64,000 nt of DNA, taken from NCBI RefSeq assembly GCF_014467075.1, contig NZ_AP023027.1:2111501-2175500 (forward strand). The letters are read 5' to 3'. The translations under genes and the position numbers were made by a program. The notes under the pieces were generated by a model. That model was given only the letters and a program-made list of their open reading frames with translations, searched no databases and had not been told where the DNA came from. The stretch is from Anaerostipes caccae L1-92 (GTDB taxonomy: Bacteria > Bacillota > Clostridia > Lachnospirales > Lachnospiraceae). Positions 1-7,980 of the stretch are shown here, piece by piece. Each line of letters begins with the position of its first letter. Within the stretch, counting starts at the first letter, position 1.

Positions 1-76
1 GACAACTTTGCGTACCAGATGCGATTTGACGCAGTCAAATAATTTCCTTACGCATCTGTGTACAGCCCGCGGAGCG

Positions 77-125
77 TTTTTTATTTCCTAGGGAAGGTCA
101 CAGAACTTTCCTAGGAAATAAAAAA
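77..125. terminator. Long symmetric hairpin, probable bidirectional terminator
   Basis: A 20-bp stem (77-96 with 106-125, one G-T pair) closes a 9-nt loop and is flanked by T6 and A6, so it can act as an intrinsic terminator in both directions. The stop codon of the minus-strand DUF1294 gene (111-113) lies inside the 3' arm. No gene is visible in bases 1-76 to its left. Confidence 0.8.
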
Positions 126-374
126 GTATGTGTAAAGTCCCATCTGACACAAAAGAATGACCGGGATGCCATACATAAACACCGGCTTTCTTGTCTTATG
201 CCGGAACATCCGCATAGCCAGCCAGGCTCCCACAGATCCCCCTGCTGCTGCCAGCAAAATCAATGTCTTTTCCGGAATCCTCCATCTGTTCTTTTTTGCC
301 CTTTGCTTGTCACTCCCATATATAAAAAATGTAATTACATTTATAAAAACAAGACAGACGATAAATAATTTCAT
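111..374 (-). CDS. DUF1294 family small membrane protein
   Basis: 87-residue protein matching the DUF1294 pattern: an N-terminal membrane segment (about 2-19), the family signature YGSDKQRAKK near residues 19-27, RIPE near 32-35, a glycine-rich LAAAGGSVGAWLAM helix, then FRHKTRKPVF, and a last hydrophobic segment. The ATG has a good AAAGGAG site. The family has no known function; proteins are usually 85-120 residues, so this is complete. The gene stands alone and its end is embedded in a terminator hairpin. Confidence 0.85.
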   Translation of the reverse strand: MKLFIVCLVFINVITFFIYGSDKQRAKKNRWRIPEKTLILLAAAGGSVGAWLAMRMFRHKTRKPVFMYGIPVILLCQMGLYTYFFIS

Positions 375-590
375 GAAAACTCCTTTCCATCCTCTAATTC
401 AAAAGGTAAAAATCTTAGTTCATTATAACATAGTCCCATTTTCTGTGTTAGTGTTAGAACTTTCTTTTTTTATCCTTTTCAGCATTGTCCTGACACAGAC
501 AGCTTTTGCCTGAACAGAATATATCCCTTTTATTTTTACGAAGAGTAAGGTATCAGGGATGTCTCCTTTCAATACATCCAAATATTGAAA

Positions 591-620
591 GAAACCGGCT
601 GCTGTATGACAGCCGGCTTC
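591..620 (-). terminator. Intrinsic terminator after the collagen-like gene
   Basis: An 11-bp stem (591-601 with 610-620, one mismatch) with an 8-nt loop lies just beyond the stop of the collagen-like gene. Read on the minus strand it is followed by a T-rich stretch. Confidence 0.65.
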
Positions 621-639
621 TTTGAAGACCTTTGTTTTT

Positions 640-1686
640 TTATGGCAATGGAGATGATCGTTCTACTGTAAGAGTAGCATTTGTCAATGAAGTCAGATCA
701 AAGCCTGCGGCTCCGGTGGAATAAAACGCCAAATCAATTTGGCCGTCCAGGAATTCAATGACGCTTCCCTGCAAGATTGTGATATCATCTGCAGAAATTG
801 TAGTGTATTGCAGCGTGGAGTCAATAAATCTGCCGTTTTGCCGCACTCCCGCCGAAATTGTCTGGCCTGCTGTTTCAGCCGGATCGATACGGATCATATA
901 ATTGATTTCATATTCGCCCGGCATATAAATTTGTATTTCATTTTGGCCCGCTCCAACATTAAAAGATGGCATATAATTGTTAAATTGTACCTGTTCCACC
1001 TGGTCACTGACAGAAAAATCAAATGATTGAACCATGTTGGAATAAAGACCGCCGAACGCAGTTTCCACTGCCTTACCATCTATTTCGACAGTGGCTGGAT
1101 AATCATGCAAAAATATATTCAGATTTGGAGATATAAAGTTTAAATCCTCTCCAAACCTGATAGGTATGGGACCGCCGTTGCCATTAATATAAAACAAGAC
1201 ATCCCCCGGATTAAAGGTGCCTTCCGGCCCTTGTTCTCCCTGTGGACCTTGTTCTCCCTGCGGACCCGGTTCTCCCTGTGGACCTTGTTCTCCCTGCGGC
1301 CCTGATTCTCCCTGCGGACCCGGTTCTCCCTGTGGACCCGGTTCTCCCTGCGGACCTGATTCTCCCTGTGGACCCGGTTCTCCCTGCGGACCCGCTTCTC
1401 CCTGCGGACCCGGTTCTCCCTGCGGCCCTGGCATCCCCTGTGGACCCGCTTCTCCCTGCCGACCCGGTTCTCCCTGCGGCCCTGGCATCCCCTGTGGGCC
1501 TGGTTCTCCCTGCGGACCCGGTTCTCCCTGCGGACCCGGTTCTCCCTGCGGCCCTGGCATCCCCTGTGGGCCTGGTTCTCCCTGCGGACCCGGTTCTCCC
1601 TGCGGGCCTCGGCAGCATCTGCAATTACAGCAGTCACAGCAATTCTTTTGAAGTTTTTCGTTTTTACAGTTACTGTTTATATTCAT
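640..1686 (-). CDS. Collagen-like Gly-X-Y repeat surface protein (BclA-like)
   Basis: 348 residues in three parts. Residues 1-26 are short, have no signal peptide and hold a cysteine cluster (seven Cys between residues 16 and 25). Residues 27-158 are 22 hexapeptides, mostly GPQGEP with [18 protein letters not shown] and GPQGEA variants, i.e. 44 uninterrupted Gly-X-Y triplets. Residues about 160-348 form a globular C-terminal domain with alternating beta-type sequence, resembling the trimerising C-terminal domains of Bacillus/Clostridium exosporium glycoproteins such as BclA. Such proteins form trimeric filaments on spores or cells. The lack of a signal peptide fits deposition on the spore from the mother cell, but that is inference. 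ATG start with AGAAAGGAT upstream. Confidence 0.9.
   Translation of the reverse strand: MNINSNCKNEKLQKNCCDCCNCRCCRGPQGEPGPQGEPGPQGMPGPQGEPGPQGEPGPQGEPGPQGMPGPQGEPGRQGEAGPQGMPGPQGEPGPQGEAGPQGEPGPQGESGPQGEPGPQGEPGPQGESGPQGEQGPQGEPGPQGEQGPQGEQGPEGTFNPGDVLFYINGNGGPIPIRFGEDLNFISPNLNIFLHDYPATVEIDGKAVETAFGGLYSNMVQSFDFSVSDQVEQVQFNNYMPSFNVGAGQNEIQIYMPGEYEINYMIRIDPAETAGQTISAGVRQNGRFIDSTLQYTTISADDITILQGSVIEFLDGQIDLAFYSTGAAGFDLTSLTNATLTVERSSPLP
1213..1608 (-). repeat. 22-unit tandem array of 18-bp collagen-coding repeats
   Basis: Imperfect 18-bp units, each coding one GPQGxx hexapeptide, run without interruption through the collagen-like gene. Changes are mainly at the fifth and sixth codons of the unit. 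The array is in frame, so unit gain or loss would change only filament length. Confidence 0.95.
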
Positions 1687-1853
1687 ATTATAATCCTTTC
1701 TACACGCATTTGAGAAACTATATTTGTATTAAATATGTAATATAAGTTTATGCCGAAAAATGGCAGGCTGTTCTTGTTCAATGTCTTTCCTTGTTATGTA
1801 AGACCAGATGAAATTTCCATCAAAATACAACAATGCGCTCAAAAACAGCCGGC

Positions 1854-2336
1854 TCATTTGCTGTCTGATTTCGTCATTGCTTCGATCTTTACCTCACCTT
1901 TTAGATTTTTAATCTGATCTCTGCCCGACACCGTCTCCCCAAGTTCATACAGGCCGCTGGCACCTCTGCATTCTCCGTAAAAAACTGCGACGTCTCCCCA
2001 AGGAGCATAATAAGCGAGGATTCCTGCCGGTCCCTTTGCCGGCGGTGTACCCTCAGTTTCAAGTTTTTTGGGCGGATAGAAAATCTTTTCGTTGTCGCTG
2101 TAATTCTCTATCCGAACAGACAGGGGCAGCTGGTTATAGAGTGACTGCGCCGCCGGACTTCCATTCAGACTGACGATAATGTTCTGACCATTTTGGCTTT
2201 TTATCCTCAGATACTGTTCTATAAGGACTTTCTTTTCCTGACCGGAAGTGCTCTCCTTCGTCCGGCCCGCACGGCTGCAGCCCGCTAAAGATAAAATAAA
2301 GACTCCCGCAAGTAAAAGTTTATAAACCTTTTTCAA
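1854..2336 (-). CDS. Putative lipoprotein of unknown function
   Basis: 160 residues with a lipoprotein signal peptide: Lys-rich start, hydrophobic 6-18 and the lipobox LAGC with the lipidated Cys at about residue 20. The rest is soluble, with no family I recognise. Translation starts at a TTG (2334-2336) inside the last codons of the upstream acetyltransferase gene; an AGGAG eight bases ahead of that TTG supports the choice. The 17-bp overlap implies translational coupling with the acetyltransferase. Confidence 0.7.
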   Translation of the reverse strand: MKKVYKLLLAGVFILSLAGCSRAGRTKESTSGQEKKVLIEQYLRIKSQNGQNIIVSLNGSPAAQSLYNQLPLSVRIENYSDNEKIFYPPKKLETEGTPPAKGPAGILAYYAPWGDVAVFYGECRGASGLYELGETVSGRDQIKNLKGEVKIEAMTKSDSK

Positions 2337-2943
2337 TCGGATTTCTCCTTCCTTTCTCTATGGCTGAATGAATGGTCTTGATTGTCTTGGCTGGAATTCC
2401 GCCGACAACCGTATTTTCTGGAACATCTTCTGCTGCAACAGCGCCTGCTGCGACTACGGCACCGTCTCCAACCGTGACACCGGGAAGTATTACAGCGTTT
2501 GCGCCGATCCATACATTTTTTCCGATATGAATCGGCTTTGTATAAATATCCCCTCGGTTCTGAGGATGAAGTTCATGGTTAATCGTAGCAAGGACTACAT
2601 TATGTCCGATCAGAGCCCCGTCATCGATGGTAATTCCCCCCTGGTCCTGAAACCTGCAGCCGCTGTTAATAAAAACATTTTTGCCGATCGTGATATTCTT
2701 TCCGCAGTCTGTATAGAATGGCGGAAATATCCCGAAAGAGACGTCCACTGGCTTTCCTGTGAGTTTCATGAAAATCTCTCTTATTTCTTCTGGTGAGTGA
2801 TAACTGCTGTTCATTTCAGCAGTCAGACGCAGGGCTTCCTGTGAAAGCATACACATATATTGATGTATTTCTGAGCCGGCAGTTACTGCCTTTCCACTGT
2901 TCACATAATTTATAAAATCTTCCAGTTCCATTTGATTGTTCAT
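2320..2943 (-). CDS. Maltose/galactoside O-acetyltransferase family (left-handed beta-helix)
   Basis: 207 residues. The N-terminal Mac domain (about 15-65) precedes hexapeptide repeats (IGKNVFINSG, IDDGALIG, IGKNVWIGANAVILPG) typical of the Maa/LacA/NodL acetyltransferases. The catalytic His lies in ATINHELHP. The predicted reaction is acetyl transfer from acetyl-CoA to a sugar hydroxyl in the cytoplasm. First gene of a two-gene unit with the lipoprotein; the LysR gene is divergent from it, 166 bp away. Confidence 0.85.
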   Translation of the reverse strand: MNNQMELEDFINYVNSGKAVTAGSEIHQYMCMLSQEALRLTAEMNSSYHSPEEIREIFMKLTGKPVDVSFGIFPPFYTDCGKNITIGKNVFINSGCRFQDQGGITIDDGALIGHNVVLATINHELHPQNRGDIYTKPIHIGKNVWIGANAVILPGVTVGDGAVVAAGAVAAEDVPENTVVGGIPAKTIKTIHSAIEKGRRNPIEKGL

Positions 2944-2974
2944 ATCATCTTTTCTCCCTTATTTTTTTACTTAT

Positions 2975-3003
2975 AGTATAATACTGATATTTTTACATAA
3001 CAA
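2975..3003 (-). promoter_or_regulatory. Sigma-A-type promoter of the acetyltransferase/lipoprotein unit
   Basis: On the minus strand TTGTTA (2998-3003) and TATACT (2975-2980) are separated by 17 bp, about 30 bp ahead of the acetyltransferase start. An overlapping TATAAT (2977-2982) faces the opposite LysR gene. Confidence 0.5.
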
Positions 3004-3109
3004 ATACTTATCATTAATACATTTGAATAGTTGAAACCTATATAAATCCATGTTAGACTAAATCCATCAACATGACTGCTGATTACAAATCAAATAAAGG
3101 AGGTCACAC

Positions 3110-4000
3110 ATGGAACTACGGGTACTGCATTACTTCCTGGCCATTGCACAGGAGCAGAGCATTGTGCGCGCGGCAGAATCGCTGCATCTTTCACAGCCGA
3201 CTCTCTCCACCCAGATTAAAAACATGGAAAAAGAATTAGGAAAACAGCTATTGATCCGTGGTACGAAAGGATCACGGAAAATAACACTTACGGAAGAAGG
3301 CATGATTTTAAGGAAACGTGCAGAAGAGATTCTTGATCTGGTTAAAAAGACCGAATGTGAGATCACTTCGGCCGATGACATTATTATGGGAGATATTTAT
3401 ATCGGAACAGGCGAGACCGATGGGGTCCGCCTCATTGCAAAGACTGCAGGAAAACTGCAGAAGATCTGTCCGGGAATCCATTTTCATGTTTCCAGCGGCA
3501 ATGCTGCATTTGTGATGGAACAACTCGATAAAGGGCTGCTCGATTTTGGAGTCGTTTTCGGCACTGTTGATTTGACAAAATACAATGCCCTCAAGCTCCC
3601 CGACAAAGATGTGTGGGGTGTACTCATGCGCAGGGATTCCCCCCTTGCATCCAAAAAAGAGATTACACCCGGGGATCTGCGGGACAAACCATTGATCCTG
3701 TCCCAGCAGGAGCACCGGGGCGGCAGTTTCACACAGTGGTTTCAATGCCAGATGACGGATTTAAATATCGCTGCTACCTACAATCTCATCTATAATGCGT
3801 CTCTGCTTGTGGATGAAGGATTAGGATACGCCGTTGGTCTTGACAAGATCATCAACACCTCCTGCAGCAGTCTTTGCTTCCGCCCCCTGGCACCAAAGCT
3901 GGAAGAAGAAATGAGCATTATTTGGAAGAAACATCAAATCTTCTCCAGACCGGCCGAAAAATTTTTAAGCCTGTTGAAAGAACATTTAAACGGTATTTGA
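3110..4000 (+). CDS. LysR-type transcriptional regulator
   Basis: 296 residues: N-terminal winged HTH (about 1-60, with AAESLHLSQPTLSTQIKNME) and a periplasmic-binding-protein-like effector domain (about 90-290), the standard LTTR length. Strong AAAGGAGG seven bases before the ATG. It is divergent from the acetyltransferase gene and convergent with the alcohol dehydrogenase gene; by LTTR habit the acetyltransferase unit is the likelier target. Effector unknown. Confidence 0.9.
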   Translation: MELRVLHYFLAIAQEQSIVRAAESLHLSQPTLSTQIKNMEKELGKQLLIRGTKGSRKITLTEEGMILRKRAEEILDLVKKTECEITSADDIIMGDIYIGTGETDGVRLIAKTAGKLQKICPGIHFHVSSGNAAFVMEQLDKGLLDFGVVFGTVDLTKYNALKLPDKDVWGVLMRRDSPLASKKEITPGDLRDKPLILSQQEHRGGSFTQWFQCQMTDLNIAATYNLIYNASLLVDEGLGYAVGLDKIINTSCSSLCFRPLAPKLEEEMSIIWKKHQIFSRPAEKFLSLLKEHLNGI

Positions 4001-4001
4001 A

Positions 4002-5168
4002 TCACATACTTTTTTTCAATATCGTTATGATATCATCATGTGTCAGAACCTTATATCCGCCTTCCATGACAAAGGTTCCGTCTGCAATGCCTGGAAGCAT
4101 CTCTTCTGTCACACCGAGTTCCCGGATGTTCATGACAAGACCCAGCTCTTTCATATAGGATTCCATGCAGGAGAGTCCTTCTTCTGCAGTCTCTTCATCC
4201 GTCTTGCCGTCCGGGTTCACATCCCATACATTTACAGCATAGCGTTTGAACTTCTGAAGGCCGTAAGGCAGAAGAAAACGGTAGTACGGCAAAGATACGG
4301 CTGATAATGTCATTCCATGGGTGGCATTGGTATATGCACCGATGGACTGTCCGATCATATGCACTTCCCAGTCGGTCGTTTTCCCTTTTGCGACAAGGGT
4401 GTTTAATGCCCATGTGGCAATCCACATAATATTGCTTCTGGCCTCATAGTCGGCAGGATTTTTTATGGCAGTCCGTGAGCTGTGGATCAGGGATTTTAAA
4501 AGTCCTTCCATAATGTAATCAGAGGTACTGTCATCCTCTCCTGAGAAATACTGCTCTAAAATATGAGACATGATGTCAAAAAATCCCGCTGTCATCTGAT
4601 ACTTCGGCAAAGTAAATGTAAATGTGGGATTCAGGATCGAAAACTTCGGAAATACATTTTCCCCGAAAACATGACCGATCTTTAACTTCGTCTCATGATT
4701 GGTGATGACGGACCCGCCGTTCATCTCTGAACCTGTTCCGACCATGGTAAGGACACAACCCACCGGGATGATTTCATTGTCCACGTCCTCCATGCGCAGA
4801 TAGTATTTCTCCCATGGATCTTCTTCACAATGAACGGAAATGGACACTGCTTTGGCATAATCACAGACAGAACCGCCGCCAACAGCCAGGATAAGGTCTA
4901 CTTTATGTTCTCTGGCAATCTTTACGCCCTCGTATAACTTCTCTACCGTAGGATTGGGCATAACACCTCCGTCTTCAAATACATTTTTCCCGTTTGCCTT
5001 GAGAATCTCCATCACCTTATCATAGATCCCGTTTTTCTTGATGGAACCGCCTCCATAGGCAAGCTGTACATTTTTACCGTACTTTGGAAGTTCCTCATTT
5101 AAATAATTTAAAGAATCCTCTCCAAAATATAATTTCGTCGGGTTTGAATAACTGAAATTTCCTAACAT
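4002..5168 (-). CDS. Iron-containing alcohol dehydrogenase (YqhD/BdhA-like)
   Basis: 388 residues from the ATG at 5166-5168, chosen because AAGGAG sits seven bases ahead; a longer in-frame start would place this site inside the coding region. NAD(P)-binding GGGS motifs occur near residues 40 and 95. Metal ligands are visible as Asp and His in FFDIMSHILEQ, His in WEVHMIGQ and His in ATHGM. The family reduces aldehydes to alcohols (butanal/butanol type) with Fe or Zn. It is the second gene of an operon, 23 bp behind the aldo/keto reductase, under a MerR-type promoter, which suggests an aldehyde-detoxification role. Its stop is one base from the stop of the convergent LysR gene. Confidence 0.88.
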   Translation of the reverse strand: MLGNFSYSNPTKLYFGEDSLNYLNEELPKYGKNVQLAYGGGSIKKNGIYDKVMEILKANGKNVFEDGGVMPNPTVEKLYEGVKIAREHKVDLILAVGGGSVCDYAKAVSISVHCEEDPWEKYYLRMEDVDNEIIPVGCVLTMVGTGSEMNGGSVITNHETKLKIGHVFGENVFPKFSILNPTFTFTLPKYQMTAGFFDIMSHILEQYFSGEDDSTSDYIMEGLLKSLIHSSRTAIKNPADYEARSNIMWIATWALNTLVAKGKTTDWEVHMIGQSIGAYTNATHGMTLSAVSLPYYRFLLPYGLQKFKRYAVNVWDVNPDGKTDEETAEEGLSCMESYMKELGLVMNIRELGVTEEMLPGIADGTFVMEGGYKVLTHDDIITILKKSM

Positions 5169-5191
5169 AATATTTCTCCTTCTTCTGTCTC

Positions 5192-6331
5192 TCACAGTCC
5201 TGCCGGCTGTTCAAGCTTTTGTGCAAAGTCCTTCATCGCCTCAGATATTTTCAGCATCTGCGGACAGACTGCCTCACAGCTTTTACATCCGATGCATGCA
5301 TCCGGACGCTGATCCTTTGGCATGGCACCTACGGCCATCTGTGTAATAATTGTCATGTTGAAACGGCTCTCATTGTATAAGGAGAGCAGCGTTGGGATAT
5401 CCAGTTTTTTGGGACAGTGTGATGTACAGTAACGACAGGCAGTGCATGGAAGAATATCCAGCATACTGTCTGTAACTTCCATCAAAACCTTCATTTCTTT
5501 CTCTGTCAGCGGTTTTTCCTCTGCAAATGTAGCCGTATTTTCCATCAGCTGTTTCATATCGGACATACCTGAAAGTACCATGGTCACCCCCGGAATGGAC
5601 TGTAAGAACCGGAATCCCCATGCCGGAATCTCCTCATCCGGGCGGCAGACCTTCAGTTTCTCACTGTTTTCATCAGAAAGTAATGCCAGTTTTCCCCCTC
5701 TTAGCGGCTCCATAACCCAAATCGGAATCTCATATTCATTGAGCAGTTCCACCTTGGCTTTTGCATCCTGAAGTTTCCAGTCCAGATAATTCAGCTGGAT
5801 CTGGCAGAATTCCAGATCATCTCCGTATGTATCCAAAAAACGTTTTAACGTATCATACCGTCCATGGCAGGAAAATCCCAGATGCTTGATTCTTCCGGCT
5901 TCTTTCTGCTTTTTAAGATATTCCATAATGCCATATTTCTCGTCCATATAGAGATCTATATTTTTTTCATATACGTTATGAAACAGGTAAAAATCAAAAT
6001 AATCTGTTCCGCATTTTTTCAGCTGTTCTTCAAAAATGCTCTCCACCTTATCCATATTTGACAGATCATACCCAGGAAACTTATCGGCTAAATAATAGCT
6101 TTCCCGAGGGTATCTGCCCAATACCTTACCCATGACAATCTCAGACTGCCCGTCGTGATAGCCATATGCAGTATCAAAATAATTGATCCCATGGTCCAGC
6201 GCATAATCTACCATCTTTGCAGTCTGCTCTTCATCAATCCGCCCATCTGAATCACCATTCATAATTGGAAGGCGCATTGCACCCAGCCCCAGGGCAGACA
6301 GCTTCTTGTCTTTAAAATCTTTATAAATCAT
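5192..6331 (-). CDS. Aldo/keto reductase with C-terminal double [4Fe-4S] ferredoxin domain
   Basis: 379 residues from ATG 6329-6331, preceded by a strong AAGGAGG. The TIM barrel (about 1-280) shows the AKR tetrad: Asp and Tyr in FDTAYGYH, Lys in ADKFPG, His in LFHNVY. The C-terminal part carries CxxCxxCxxxCP (about 305-316) and a second CIGCKSCEAVCP (about 350), so two [4Fe-4S] clusters are predicted. This architecture is common in anaerobic Firmicutes. It probably reduces small aldehydes or ketones, with electrons shared with the iron-sulfur clusters. First gene of the operon with the iron alcohol dehydrogenase. Confidence 0.88.
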   Translation of the reverse strand: MIYKDFKDKKLSALGLGAMRLPIMNGDSDGRIDEEQTAKMVDYALDHGINYFDTAYGYHDGQSEIVMGKVLGRYPRESYYLADKFPGYDLSNMDKVESIFEEQLKKCGTDYFDFYLFHNVYEKNIDLYMDEKYGIMEYLKKQKEAGRIKHLGFSCHGRYDTLKRFLDTYGDDLEFCQIQLNYLDWKLQDAKAKVELLNEYEIPIWVMEPLRGGKLALLSDENSEKLKVCRPDEEIPAWGFRFLQSIPGVTMVLSGMSDMKQLMENTATFAEEKPLTEKEMKVLMEVTDSMLDILPCTACRYCTSHCPKKLDIPTLLSLYNESRFNMTIITQMAVGAMPKDQRPDACIGCKSCEAVCPQMLKISEAMKDFAQKLEQPAGL

Positions 6332-6388
6332 ACAAATCCTCCTTACATCTTTCACATCGAGTTCATTCTTTATGTATCCCATATATAA

Positions 6389-6419
6389 AGAATACTCCTT
6401 GTAGTTAACTCCAAGTCAA
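6389..6419 (-). promoter_or_regulatory. MerR-type promoter (19-bp spacer) of the AKR-ADH operon
   Basis: Minus strand: TTGACT (6414-6419), a 19-bp spacer, then TATTCT (6389-6394). A dyad CTTGGAGTT / AACTACAAG (6398-6415, one mismatch) is centred in the spacer. An overlong spacer with a central dyad is the hallmark of MerR-family activation by DNA untwisting, and the CTTGGAGTTAACT core is typical of aldehyde-responsive AdhR/NmlR-like members. No MerR gene is in the window. Confidence 0.8.
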
Positions 6420-6514
6420 GAAAAATTTTGTAAAAAACCCGTAAAATATAATATTAAATTCGTGTTTTACCAACTAAATTCATGAATGATGATTTTAATG
6501 TTACACTTATAATA

Positions 6515-6537
6515 GCGGCTGTTTTTACAGCAGCCGC
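6515..6537 (-). terminator. Hairpin downstream of the cupin gene
   Basis: A perfect 7-bp GC-rich stem (6515-6521 with 6531-6537) follows the cupin gene and the small reading frame at 6552-6695. No clear T run follows on the minus strand, so termination is only likely, not certain. Confidence 0.4.
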
Positions 6538-6551
6538 CATTCTTTCATAAA

Positions 6552-6695
6552 TCATTTTTTATTTTCAGTAGTTTCTGCATACTCACAGACTGCTGCCGCA
6601 CCACAGTTTTCAATTTCTATAGAACTGTCTATCAGCAAATCATAGTTATGAACATTTCCCGTACTCTTCTTCAGAAACCGGCTCACACCACTCAT
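6552..6695 (-). pseudogene. Small ORF, probable 3' remnant of a cytidylate kinase-like gene
   Basis: A 47-codon frame overlaps the last 50 bp of the cupin gene in another frame and continues for 94 bp beyond it. Its residues after about 12 (TGNVHNYDLLIDSSIEIENC, then GAAAVCEYAE) resemble the C-terminal tail of cytidylate kinase-like proteins, in which a TG..GdpsNYDLcInSs..gi..A segment ends the protein. The kinase P-loop and core are absent, so if the homology is real this is a decayed gene tail. It could also be an unrelated small protein. No good ribosome-binding site is seen. Confidence 0.4.
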
Positions 6696-7086
6696 TCCTG
6701 CAGTCAGTTCCAGGTACCTCCAATGCTATGTGGCTGAACCACGAATCTTTCTTTGCGCCGTGCCAATGTTTCACTTCCGGCCTTATATTGATGACGGTTC
6801 CAGGTGTCAGACTTACCGCCTCCTTCCCTTCCTCCTGATACCACCCTTCACCGGCGGTACAGATCAGCATCTGCCCGCCGCCGGTCGCTGCATGGTGGAT
6901 ATGCCAGTTGTTGCGGCATCCCGGTTCAAAAGTAACATTGGCTGCAAAGATTCCCCCATGTTCCTGGGAGTTATTAAGTACATTTAAAAAAGATTCCCCG
7001 CTGAAATACTGCGCAAATCCATCGTTAGGCTCACCCTGCCCAAATACATTGATCTCGTCAAAGTCCTTTTTATCTCTTATCTTCAT
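6646..7086 (-). CDS. Cupin-domain protein
   Basis: 146 residues of the single-domain cupin type that accompanies carboxymuconolactone decarboxylase-like proteins. The metal-binding motif WHIHHAATGGGQ (about 62-73) supplies two His and precedes the second cupin motif with His in VKHWHG. The C-terminus EWCEPVSEEEYGK is the usual end for this family. It overlaps the upstream CMD gene by 17 bp, so the two are co-translated. Function is probably as a partner or isomerase in redox stress or small-molecule metabolism; the substrate is not known. Confidence 0.85.
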   Translation of the reverse strand: MKIRDKKDFDEINVFGQGEPNDGFAQYFSGESFLNVLNNSQEHGGIFAANVTFEPGCRNNWHIHHAATGGGQMLICTAGEGWYQEEGKEAVSLTPGTVINIRPEVKHWHGAKKDSWFSHIALEVPGTDCRNEWCEPVSEEEYGKCS

Positions 7087-7858
7087 TGATATTCATCCCC
7101 TTTTCCTGTTTCTCTGCCGCTGCATTCACACAGCTTAATGCGTTCAAACTCCTTGGATATCCAATATACGGCAGACACTGAGAAATTATCCTGATTAAAA
7201 ACTCCTTGTCATTTCCAATCTTCATATTAGCCGCCGCATGGCTGGTAAGCTGAGGCTCACATCCGCCCTGTGCCGCCAGAAAACAAAATGTGATCATCTC
7301 CCTTTGTTTGTAGTCAAGCCCGGTTCTCGTGTAATAATCACCAAAACAGTTTGCGGCCAGCCAACGATTGATATGCCTGCTCTCCTGAGGCCCTGACTGC
7401 CAAAAATCCCGCATTCCTTCCCCAAAGATCTCCACTTGTACCCGTGTCCCTGTCTCCCTGCGGTTCTCCATCGTGCTGACTGCCTGTCCTTCCAGTGGAA
7501 GGGATACCCCTTTTTCTGTCAGCACTTCATTGGTAATCTTTAAAAACGAAAGGACTCTGCCCATTCCCAAATATGCAGCTGCCTGATATACGATTTCTTT
7601 TACTTCCACGGGTGTAATCCCTATATTTAAAGCCGCAGGCAGTAATTCTCTGAACGCTTCTTCCCCCTGACAGCCCAAAAGTGCTGCCAAAACTGCCATA
7701 AATCCAATCTTGTCATCCAGTTTGGTCTCATTGACTACTTCACCAAAGGCAAAATGCTCAAAACGCTCCATAAATTCCGGGTCTGTTTCTAAAAGCTCAG
7801 ACTCACGTCCCTGAAAGATTTTTTCTTTGTATTTTTTTATAGATTCTGTCATTTCCAT
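7070..7858 (-). CDS. Carboxymuconolactone decarboxylase family protein (two CMD domains)
   Basis: 262 residues with two AhpD/CMD-like helical domains (about 40-115 and 165-245). The first domain lacks the redox CxxC of AhpD; single cysteines remain (GCQGEEA, GGCEPQ), so peroxidase activity by the AhpD route is doubtful. It begins the operon with the cupin gene and is divergent from a LysR gene with a strong palindrome between them. This three-gene arrangement is frequent in Firmicutes and Proteobacteria. Confidence 0.85.
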   Translation of the reverse strand: MEMTESIKKYKEKIFQGRESELLETDPEFMERFEHFAFGEVVNETKLDDKIGFMAVLAALLGCQGEEAFRELLPAALNIGITPVEVKEIVYQAAAYLGMGRVLSFLKITNEVLTEKGVSLPLEGQAVSTMENRRETGTRVQVEIFGEGMRDFWQSGPQESRHINRWLAANCFGDYYTRTGLDYKQREMITFCFLAAQGGCEPQLTSHAAANMKIGNDKEFLIRIISQCLPYIGYPRSLNALSCVNAAAEKQEKGMNINEDKR

Positions 7859-7941
7859 CGTATTCCCTCACTTTCCTAATCCTTCTTTCCTTCATTATAT
7901 TTGCCATAAGCTTGACCTGGAATCTCCAGTACGTTACGATA

Positions 7942-7962
7942 GTATAAACTATATGTTTATAC
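7942..7962. promoter_or_regulatory. Perfect 8-bp inverted repeat, likely LysR operator
   Basis: GTATAAAC, 5 bp, GTTTATAC lies between the divergent LysR and CMD-cupin genes, 18 bp before the LysR start. Its position and symmetry suit LysR autoregulation and control of the CMD operon. Confidence 0.6.
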
Positions 7963-7980
7963 AATGAATGGAGGCACCCT

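Noticed and set aside
9..60. GATGCG...CGCATC inverted pair at the left edge
   Set aside because: Only six bases per arm with a long loop, and no gene context on the left to interpret it.
157..513. Plus-strand frame of 118 codons across the DUF1294 gene
   Set aside because: It lies opposite a well-supported DUF1294 gene, lacks a ribosome-binding site and has no recognisable family.
1213..1608. Regular 18-bp repeats considered as a CRISPR-like array
   Set aside because: There are no unique spacers; the units are contiguous, in frame and code Gly-X-Y triplets.
1217..1745. Long plus-strand frames opposite the collagen-like array (PCGPGSPCG... and similar)
   Set aside because: They are shadows of the 18-bp GC-biased repeat, have no ribosome-binding site, and all frames of such a repeat stay open.
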